Below, one piece after another: positions 1 to 7,750 of a stretch of DNA of 64,000 bases. The notes beneath the pieces are model-generated. The model was not told where the DNA came from and did not search any database. It worked only from the letters and a program-made list of their open reading frames with translations. The stretch is taken from assembly GCA_964006375.1 (NCBI GenBank), contig OZ023265.1:112423084-112487083 (forward strand), written 5' to 3'. The first letter of the stretch is position 1. Each line of letters opens with the position of its first letter. A program made the translations under genes and the position numbers. This stretch comes from Tillus elongatus. Lineage: Eukaryota; Arthropoda; Insecta; Coleoptera; Cleridae.

Positions 1-17
1 AGATTTAAAAATTGAAC

Positions 18-530
18 TTACCAAGCTGTCTTCAAATTTCCAAGGTACTTGCTATTAAGTATGCAACAGACTGGCAAAGATGGGAGGATATGGCAATTTT
101 TTAGCAGTACCACAGATATACCATCCTCACCCGAACAACTTCCTGATCTTAAATGACTCATATACATTACTACCTCTTCCACATTGACAGGGTTCAGACA
201 AAGAGATTCCCAGGTGTCTATATTTATCAACGCATTGATTACTGTCTCCGAATTTTATTTTCAGCTTATTGCCTATACGTGTACAATAGTTATTAAATAC
301 GTTTGCTATATCAGTTTTGTCAATTATTGTTTTCGCACTACTATTCCTGATACAACCTACTTCCCTTGATTTGACTCTTTTTCTATTTATTACATATTTT
401 ACGACTTTCCGCATTTTCCTAATATTACCAGCTGTAACAAACTTATTTTGGTAATAGTTGGAGACCACACCTTTTAAATTTGGAAAAGATTTATTCCAAT
501 GAGCGTGAACTAGGCCCCCTAGAATCAAAA
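18..530 (-). pseudogene. Jockey/CR1-type non-LTR retrotransposon fragment (pre-RT linker and RT start)
   Basis: Read on the minus strand, 528 down to about 230 gives a linker with the runs YYQNKFVTAGNIRK and KTIIDKTDIANVFNNY, which is typical of the region just before the reverse transcriptase of Jockey/CR1 elements. A second frame (230 down to 18) continues with LNPVNVEEVV and SGSCSGEDGIS, the conserved S-G-K/C-S-x-G-E-D-G-I block that begins the RT palm. The two frames overlap out of register, so there is at least one frameshift. The relic runs off the left edge of the window. Its upstream side ends near 500-535 against sequence matching the 3' part of repeat family H. It is an inactive fragment; the family assignment is good, the exact clade is not. 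Confidence 0.75.
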
Positions 531-535
531 TACAG

Positions 536-1199
536 AATCTTATAAAATAAATAGTATATATTGTAATATCTTTTTCCGTGTAAATCTAAAAATAATACCA
601 GGTTTCTAATTGATCTGCCATCTACAAGATCGTTACGGTGATTGAAATTGTACATTTGATAATTTTTTTAAGGTTTTTGCTTTAAAAGCACACCACTACA
701 TGTTTTGGAAAGGAAGGACATGTCGTCCGCATCAACTTTTGTCAGGTATTTCCTGTTGTACTTAAGATTGGCAGTCTTAAAAATATTCTCAATTATTGTT
801 ACAAGATTTGATTTAAATTCACCTGTTAGTATGCTTGTTTGTTTATTAGTATGTTTAGGTCAAATCCTGCAAGTCAATTTTCAACCAGTTCCCGTCGTCA
901 GATTGGGCTTAAATTTAATACGTGTGTATAAGTTAGACAACAAGTCTATATAGCCTATCTGTCATTATCAAAAACTAAATCTATAGTACGTTTCAGATGG
1001 CGGACTTTTGCTTTTCTCATCCCCCTAAGTGCTTAACTAAAGCGCTTTGCGTGCACAATATAGTACGCTAGATAACTCTTTCATAAATTAAAAATGGCGG
1101 GAAACGCAATATGGAGGAACATTTCTTTATCAACATTCCCCTTTCCAACGGTATTGAAGTGCTTCAGAACTAAAATACGGTAGGCTATTCCAAAAAGGC

Positions 1200-1200
<1 letters not shown>
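536..1200. other. AT-rich spacer with no recognisable gene
   Basis: An open frame at 705-953 (+) has a hydrophobic, low-complexity composition and no motif I recognise. I see no RNA gene or repeat structure here. Confidence 0.5.

Positions 1201-1201
<1 letters not shown>

Positions 1202-1282
<81 letters not shown>
1202..1282. repeat. (TA)n microsatellite
   Basis: An uninterrupted dinucleotide tract of about 80 bp. Frames reading YIYIYI through it are artefacts. Confidence 0.97.
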
Positions 1283-1284
<2 letters not shown>

Positions 1285-1439
1285 CACAAAAAATTGTGGG
1301 AAAGCCGTCAGTTGCAAAATATAACTCTTTATTAATAAGCCGAGCTTTCGGAAAAATTTATTCCATTCTCAAGGATATAACGTGAGTTTTACTAAACTAA
1401 TTATTCAATAACAAACATGAAAAAAACCTTTTTATAAAT

Positions 1440-2175
1440 TTGAGTGAAGTCGACTTCACTGAAATAAATTTTCTGGAATCATTCTAATGAAGGACAATGA
1501 CGGTTGAATCTGAAATTTAGACACCTGTAAAATACATTTCTTGCGACATTTTCTCTACATAGCCCGTATTAGCTTCAGGTTCTTTATCTAAAAGTCGCCA
1601 ATTTTGACGTTTCAAATCGCGATTTTGATGTATTAAGAGGAAAAGTATTCAAATTTTCAAAGTAATTTGTCTGGCATTTCTTGACTTGTTTGCGCCAAAA
1701 AACTAGTCTTTGTCTGTAAGATACATAGGATTTTGTTATCTACACAAAATATTTTACTTCTGTGCGTTTATCTGATCATTTGCGGAACCTTAATTTTTTT
1801 CTTTCACCCTATAAGTCTAAATTTTGGTAGATAGTTTAGTTCTTGTGACATAAACCGGCGTACCAAACTTGGGTGCCGTTAGGTTGTTATTTTCGGAAAC
1901 ATAAAAATTTTCCAAAAGAAAACACAAAATTTTTCGGAAAAAACTGATCCGATTTTCCCGGCTAACGAAACTATCCAAGCCATTTGCAAAAAGAAGATAC
2001 CCCCGAATTTGATCGAGACCGGCTTATTATTCTTTGAGTTATCGGTGTGATACACACACAGACACACACACACAAATATATATAAAACATATAAAACTAA
2101 AACTGACCCTGAATACGGGTTCTAGGGGAAATTTTTTTAAATTTAAAATTCAAGAATTTTTAAAACAAAATTCAC
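1440..2175 (+). repeat. Family H dispersed repeat, long-form copy
   Basis: This segment is collinear with 20,850-21,637. Both contain, in order, the blocks AGGACAATGACG, ATAGCCCGTATTAG, CCAATTTTGAC, then ACACAAAATTTT, TTTTTCTGGCTAACGAA-like sequence, a TTTTTTGAGTTATCGGTGTGAT-like box before a simple repeat, and then CTGACCC..GGATA..GGTTCTAGG. The microsatellite position here holds a short CA/TA stretch (about 2,053-2,092) instead of a long (TA)n tract. The 3' hairpin is degenerate near 2,150-2,180. No coding capacity is visible. I infer a non-autonomous mobile element; see 21,712-22,388 for the best-delimited copy. Confidence 0.7.
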
Positions 2176-3330
2176 AAAACACAGAATCGAGCGATAACTA
2201 CTAAAAGGAAACACTATCTAGTAGCAATTTTAAAATTCCCTGTGACTGAAAACCGAATGATGAAAACTTACCGATCAATGATAATAATGTTAACGTTAGC
2301 ATTGTTGGATAAAAATGTATACAAATTATACAAATGGACTAATTTTATTGTTTTACTTGGTGATGTTGTCCTACCCACTGCTACTATCAAAGTATGCATC
2401 AAAAGTTAGTCACCAAGTATCGATATAATTGACATTATTGTCCTTTTAATTTGAATTTTATATCGAAAGAAAAAAATGAGAAGCAGTGAAAAATACGAGC
2501 ATAAACACTAAAACGCGACTATCTTAAAACACTGAATTTGCACATAGGACAACTAGCATAAGAGCGTCTGTATAGGCTGATGAAAAAGTGTCAGTTGGAC
2601 ACCACAATTATAGAGCATGTTATAACCAGGAACTTACTTTTCTTGTTGCCGATAATACAATAAGGTCTATTGCCGATAAATACCTTTGTCTTGGTGTTGC
2701 GCTGCTTATATGATTACACGTATTTACGTGTGTATACATAAATATAAAAAATATTACCTATTGGTCTATCAGTTGAGTATATTGAAAAACAATAATAATA
2801 AATCTTCTCAATTGCTAATTTTAGAGGCAGGTAACGATAGCTGCGTTATTTCCGTATAAAATCGTATCCATGAAAACGGTAAATTTATCTGAAATACAGC
2901 CCCATTTCAGATATTCATGTGGTATAAAATTTTCACAAACAAATCGTATAGTGTCTGCAATGGGAATAAATTATTGCCACTTAGAAGCGACTCGGTACTG
3001 CGACAGTTGGATTATTTACTAACAGGCAATAATTCACTACGGCCGTTGCCAACTGCGGGAAACTAACAAATCAGTATTCAATTCACTCTGTTTCGTGAAA
3101 CATATTTGATGTACCAAGTTGTTCTCGCAAGCAGATAAATAATATGCACACAAAGTGCACGTTTGTTAGAAGAAAGGATAATGTATTTGCGGGTTTTATG
3201 ATTCTATTCTTACTTAGTTTTCCTAATAAAAAGTGCAGGTTACCACGATACCATATCACTGTTACTGCAGTATAATTTATTGGCACTGTGTTTTTATTAG
3301 CCGGAATCAAAAAAGTCTGGAGGCTGCCAA
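2176..3330. other. AT-rich spacer with no recognisable gene
   Basis: Nothing in either strand resembles a known protein or RNA. The frame at 3,083-3,310 (-) has no identifiable motif. Confidence 0.5.
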
Positions 3331-3334
3331 TGCG

Positions 3335-4495
3335 TTCGCGGAATTAATTCTTCAGCACCTGGAATGCATCATCAGGTTTTTACTAGACTAAATTGGACGG
3401 AAATCGTGCTGAGGAGTGCACTTTCGGTACACCATTTGGAAGATATAAGTTCAATCGCTTTCCTAATATAATAATATCACCACCTGAAGTGTTCCATGAA
3501 CGATTTAGAAGCTCATTTAACATTCGTAGAGTTGGAGTTTATGGTGATGATATAAAGAGGTTATGGAAAAAGTAGACAAGAACAAAACACAAGGTTTCAA
3601 CAGGTTTTTAAAATAGCCAGAAATAATAAAGTTAAATTCTATTTGAGTAAGTGATACTTTGGTTTAACCAATTAAAATATATGGGTCATGTGGTCAGTGA
3701 TCATGGTATTTCCATTAATGAAGACAAATTAAGGGCAATAACAAATTGTCCGACAGCTACTGACAAACTGAAATTACAAATGTTATTGAGTACTCTAGTT
3801 TGTGTCCAAATTCATACCAGAGTTTGCAATTGATACAGACCCACTTAGACAATTAGTTCGTAAAGGGAATGGGTTTATATAGGATGAAATTCACGATAGA
3901 GCTTTTAAAATAATTAAGAGCAAATTAACTTCTAGTCCAGTTTTAAAACACTATAGTTTTAATGAAGAGACAGTTGTTTCAGTATATAGCTCACAAAGTT
4001 GTTTAGGAGCAGTGTTGCTCCAAGAAAGTTAACCATGTGCTTATGCTTCGAAATCGCTCAGTGAGACACAGAAATGTCATGCACCGATAGAAAAAGAAAC
4101 CATAGCGATTATTTTTGGTCTAGAGCGTTTTTACACATATAGTTACAGAAAAAAATAATTGGAGAAACTATCCACAAGTCACTTTTGAAAAACCATTACA
4201 GAAAATACCTCCAAGCCTACAAAGGATGATGTTACAAATACGAAAAATATGATGTATTAAAGCACAAACCAGGCAAAGAGATGATGATCGCTGACATGTT
4301 ATCCAAAGCCTACTTAACAGAAAGTAAATATGATGAACTAGAGAGATAAATTGAAGGGCAAGCATGTTTTATTAAACTAATAAAAAATTGACTGAAATAA
4401 AACTTAAGACTGAAAAAGATAGTGAATTACAGGAACTAATCAAGGTTATAATTGTAGGGTGGCCAAATAGTATAAAGAAGTTGCCTGAAAGGATT
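3335..4495 (+). pseudogene. Decayed gypsy pol, 5' portion (RT, RNase H)
   Basis: The plus strand gives a broken gypsy-type reverse transcriptase. The run CTFGTPFGRYKFNR lies near 3,418, a YGDDI sequence sits at the catalytic position near 3,540-3,555, and YMGHVVSDHGI..EDKLRAI is near 3,680-3,750. RNase H pieces follow: SSPVLKHYSFNEETVV, PCAYASKSLSETQKC, and KPGKEMMIADMLSKAY near 4,268-4,310. Stops and frameshifts separate the pieces. The relic resumes in frame at 12,783 when the inserted LTR element and one AGGT are removed, so the younger element landed inside this copy. The family resembles the K02A2.6-like gypsy group common in arthropods. Confidence 0.85.
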
Positions 4496-4755
4496 AGGTT
4501 GTAATGAAGCAGGCATGTTTACTGGATTTATTTGTATATAAATCACGCTAAAGAAAATAGCATCAAAAGGCTATTAAATAGTAAACAGGCACGTCGAATG
4601 TGTTTGTTTACGTTAAGTCATTTTTGTATTAAATGAAACCGCGCTGAAATAATATTGATATAAAAGTTCACAGTGAGCGTCGAGACACGAGCGAGTTTCT
4701 GGCCGGCGCATTGGGCCGGACGGCGGCGATGCTGGTCGAGGGTCGTTGCCCGGGC

Positions 4756-4763
4756 TATAAATA
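4756..4763 (+). promoter_or_regulatory. TATA box of the LTR promoter
   Basis: TATAAATA in a GC-rich setting (CGGGC upstream, GAGCGGAC downstream). The same box is at 11,267-11,274 in the 3' LTR. Transcription start would be expected about 25-30 bp downstream. Confidence 0.7.
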
Positions 4764-5156
4764 GAGCGGACACAGGCCGGACCAAGAGAGAGCGACAGCG
4801 GAGAGGCTAAGAAAAAGCCGTTTGCTGTACTCTCGCAAGCCGATTAAATAATCTCGGCGAGGTTGTTTGATCGACAACGGTAAAGGGAGGGGCGCGTGAT
4901 GTCGCGAGCTGGCTGCGTGCGATATTGGAGTGGTCGCATACTAGTCGGAGACCTTCCAGTCTTGCACCAGAGCTAGGAGTGGCAAGTCACGGCTTCTGGA
5001 CAGGATTGTTTATTTCGCTTCGCGGATCGTGTATTGTGTATATCGTGTAGGGGAGGTGCTGTGCCGTTTGTCAGGTAGGCCTCTTCTGCGACTGTAGGAT
5101 GCAGCTGGGTGCATCCTGGTTTTAGTTTCGCGGTGTCGAACTATGTTGTCGCGGGT

Positions 5157-5490
5157 ATATACAGGGTGGTCGCTGTAACGCGACTGTAGTACGATGCGAA
5201 GCGTTGTCAGTTGAACATCCTGGACGTTCGGGACGAGTTAGGAATTGGGGAATAATTTCTGTCGCGTGCGTTGGTTTTATTTATGTACAGGGTGGTTGCT
5301 AAGACACGACTGTAGAATGGTGCGAAGTGTCGTTAGTCAAACACTCTGGCCGGTCGTAAATTAACTGAAGCAGGGAACAGGTAGCTTCGCGTGCATTATT
5401 ATCGGGAAGAAGTATATACAGGGTGGTTGCTGCAATACGACTGTAGAATGGTGCGAAGTATTGTCAGTTAAACACTCTGGACGTCGGCTA
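5157..5490 (+). repeat. Three tandem imperfect repeats inside the LTR
   Basis: The block ACAGGGTGGT..GCT, followed by ACGACTGTAG, GGTGCGAAG and CA(G/A)T(T/C)(G/A)AACA, begins at 5,161, 5,287 and 5,418, a period of about 126-131 bp. The conserved part of each unit is about 70 bp. The same array lies at about 11,668-12,001 in the 3' LTR. It could be an enhancer array or a structured part of the untranslated RNA. Confidence 0.8.
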
Positions 5491-6194
5491 AGGGAACAGG
5501 GGAGTTAGTTAGCTGCATTAGGTAAAGGGGCGCCTGGCTGCATGTCTGTGGAAGCGCGTTGCGTGTGCTTTTCGATTTTGTGCGCCCGAATAACCTGGAT
5601 ATGTTGCTCGCTTGTCTCTGCAGTCTTTTAACACGCTAATATTCATGCGTCCTTATAATGCACCGCCTGCTTCATTAATTTGACCCATTTAATGACGTAA
5701 CATACTTGTTTATTTGTGTCTTTTAATTGTTACTGCTATTGTTTTGCGCATGGTGTAAATGATTTTATTTTGCTATGATATTCGCACCCACGTTTCATAT
5801 TTGTGTTTATTTGTAAATAAGTTATTTATTATACTGTTTTAGTTAACGTTCGCCTTATTGACTGCACCTTAGTAACGCCTTTGCATTTTGCATGTTTATA
5901 GTGCTTTTAAGTAATTATATGAGTACTTGTTAGTATAGTACGTTTCTATTTATCTGCTCATATCTTGTTAGTTAGGAAAATAACCCAAGGTAAGTGAAAG
6001 TAAGTAATTAAAGCCTACTTAGCTTTCTTACATATACTGGAGTCACCGAAAACTGAACTCCTGGTGTTTATTTTCTCCACTTAAGCTACCACGGGACAAG
6101 GCTGTTATTAAACAGTAAATTGTAGCGTGTTACGAAGGCTCTAGCGGATGTCTTCACGGGGATCGTACCCCGTCCTAAATCTAGGGAACAAAGA

Positions 6195-6215
6195 TGGCGC
6201 CCGAGGAAAGTAAGT
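6195..6215 (+). promoter_or_regulatory. PBS-like TGGCGCCCGA and splice donor inside the LTR
   Basis: TGGCGCCCGA (6,195-6,204) is the kind of start used by primer-binding sites complementary to tRNA-Lys. A GTAAGT donor follows at 6,210-6,215. A primer-binding site normally lies just outside the 5' LTR, but here it is duplicated in the 3' LTR at 12,706-12,715. An ATG (6,194) heads an eight-codon frame crossing the donor, so it could be a leader exon spliced to gag. Either role is inference. Confidence 0.45.
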
Positions 6216-6267
6216 CATAGTAATATGAAAGGTAAAAGGGTAAAGAGTCCAAGGATAACAGGTTACA

Positions 6268-6649
6268 AAAAAACTGTCGGCCCGAGCATGGACCTGATTT
6301 TTTGGTATATCTAGTATAAGTAGGGTAAATATTTCCTGTAATATAAGGCAATTTTTGTCCTGGTGGATTGTTGGGTCCTGCGGTGCAAGACAAAGGTGTC
6401 TTGGTTTTTACTTACTAAGGTGTACAATTTAGTTAGATTAAGGATACATATGGTATAGAATTGTATATTCTGTGTTGTAGGGAACGAAAACACCCTATAG
6501 GTCGGGGTTGGTGCGTGCCCTGGAATCTATTTAGATTAAGGAATATTATTTGCTAGAATAGATTATCCTGTGTTTTAGGGGACGAAAGTGTCCTGTAGGT
6601 TGGGTCTGGTTTGTACCCTGGAGGTTGGAAATTTCCGACCTTGTCCGAT
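6268..6649 (+). other. Leader between 5' LTR and gag
   Basis: About 380 bp. No TGG-type primer-binding site directly follows the LTR end; the sequence begins AAAAAACTGTCGGCCCGAG. Two imperfect direct repeats of about 45 bp (6,479-6,522 and 6,577-6,621; GGGAACGAAAACACCC against GGGGACGAAAGTGTCC, each ending GCCCTGGA or ACCCTGGA) sit before the gag start. Confidence 0.6.
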
Positions 6650-7750
6650 ATGGAGATCGAAAGTAAAGCAGAAAAGGAGGAAATGAATTCCGAGGAATTT
6701 CCATTAGAACCTGATGGGTTTGACAGTCGTACGAGCTGGGTTTATAAACTGAAGAAAACCGAGGTTGACGCTGAGCTAGCAAAGTTTAGGCTGGTATGCG
6801 CTGGTACGGTTGAGGATAAGAAGAGACTGCTGGTTCAATTTATAAAGGAAGGCAGGTCGTCTCCGAATCCAGTAATGTTTCAGAACCCGCCCGTGTTTCC
6901 AAAACCAATGGATAGCACAACGACTAAACCGGTTGCTGAAGTGCCGAATGTGGCTAGTTGGAATATTCGCTTCGATGGGAGGTCTGATCCCGAGACTTTT
7001 ATGGAACGGTTGGAAGAAATGAGATCACTGTATAACGTGACGGCGGGAAACTTGCTGCGTGCGCTACCACTGCTCCTAGAAGGCAGATGCCTGTTGTGGT
7101 ATCGAAACAACAAAACGTCATGGGTAACTTGGGAAGACTTTGTAAGAAGTTTTCGCAAATTCTATTTTCCCAGGGACTATTACATCAATCTGGAAGCAAA
7201 GGTGGGCAGCCGATTACAACATAAGCATGAGGGTGTTTTACAGTACATAACCGACATCCGTACTCTCATTCGCCGACACGGCAAGATGAACGCAGAGCAA
7301 GAGCTGTCGTGGCTATACAGAAATCTGTTGCCAGAATTCAAGCAGATGTTGTGGCAGAAAGACTTTACAACGGTGGAAGCGTTTGTGGAATCAGCTTCGA
7401 CGGTAGAAGAAGTCTTGCATGAGCTGGATCGTAAACGAAAGATGACAGGTCAAGCGACGTTGGGGAACGCCGAGAGTTCCAAGCGTGTGACCGAGGTCGA
7501 CCCGAGAATGGCGTCCCCGAGAAGTAGGACGGAGTCTTCGTCAGAGGTCGGACCGAAGAAGAGGGTTGCATTTACTACCCCGGAAAAACCAAATGGCAAA
7601 GCAGAATGCTGGAAGTGTGGGGAAAGAGGGCATTACCGTAGCCAATGTCCAGCTGTTTCCCAGACACGATGTGCCAGGTGTGGAAAATTGGGGGTGCTTA
7701 CGAGAGATTGCACCTATTCCCGGCCGGAAAACTCCAGAGGGGCCGTGTAG
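6650..7750 (+). CDS. gag: Gag polyprotein of the gypsy element
   Basis: A 366-residue capsid/nucleocapsid protein that would package the element's RNA in cytoplasmic particles. I start at the ATG at 6,650 (MEIESKAEKEEM), the first ATG in the frame. The N-terminal part has a SAP-like helix pair (AELAKFRLVCAGT then KKRLLVQFI). The central part is a retrotransposon gag domain (WNIRFDGRSDPETFMERL, LLWYRN, WEDFVRSFRKFYFP, LSWLYRNLLPEF). The C-terminus has a complete CCHC knuckle, CWKCGERGHYRSQC, and a second, CARCGKLGVLTRDC, with valine where histidine is expected. A basic Ser/Arg-rich linker precedes the knuckles. The frame is open to its stop at 7,750 and overlaps pol by about 109 bp. Confidence 0.9.
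   Translation: MEIESKAEKEEMNSEEFPLEPDGFDSRTSWVYKLKKTEVDAELAKFRLVCAGTVEDKKRLLVQFIKEGRSSPNPVMFQNPPVFPKPMDSTTTKPVAEVPNVASWNIRFDGRSDPETFMERLEEMRSLYNVTAGNLLRALPLLLEGRCLLWYRNNKTSWVTWEDFVRSFRKFYFPRDYYINLEAKVGSRLQHKHEGVLQYITDIRTLIRRHGKMNAEQELSWLYRNLLPEFKQMLWQKDFTTVEAFVESASTVEEVLHELDRKRKMTGQATLGNAESSKRVTEVDPRMASPRSRTESSSEVGPKKRVAFTTPEKPNGKAECWKCGERGHYRSQCPAVSQTRCARCGKLGVLTRDCTYSRPENSRGAV

Larger units (their letters stand above)
4500..6267 (+). repeat. 5' LTR (1,768 bp)
   Basis: Matches 11,011-12,778 over its full length with the same coordinates throughout (offset 6,511). It is long for a gypsy LTR. It is GC-richer than its surroundings over about 4,680-5,600, contains a TATA box and three tandem imperfect repeats, and ends with a segment holding TGGCGCCCGA and a GTAAGT motif. 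Confidence 0.95.

Noticed and set aside
1081..1317. Open frames with long Tyr-Ile runs (also at 24,426; 25,167; 47,571; 47,628; 48,865; 51,205; 59,755; 63,441-63,699)
   Set aside because: They are translations of (TA)n microsatellites, open in all frames, not genes.
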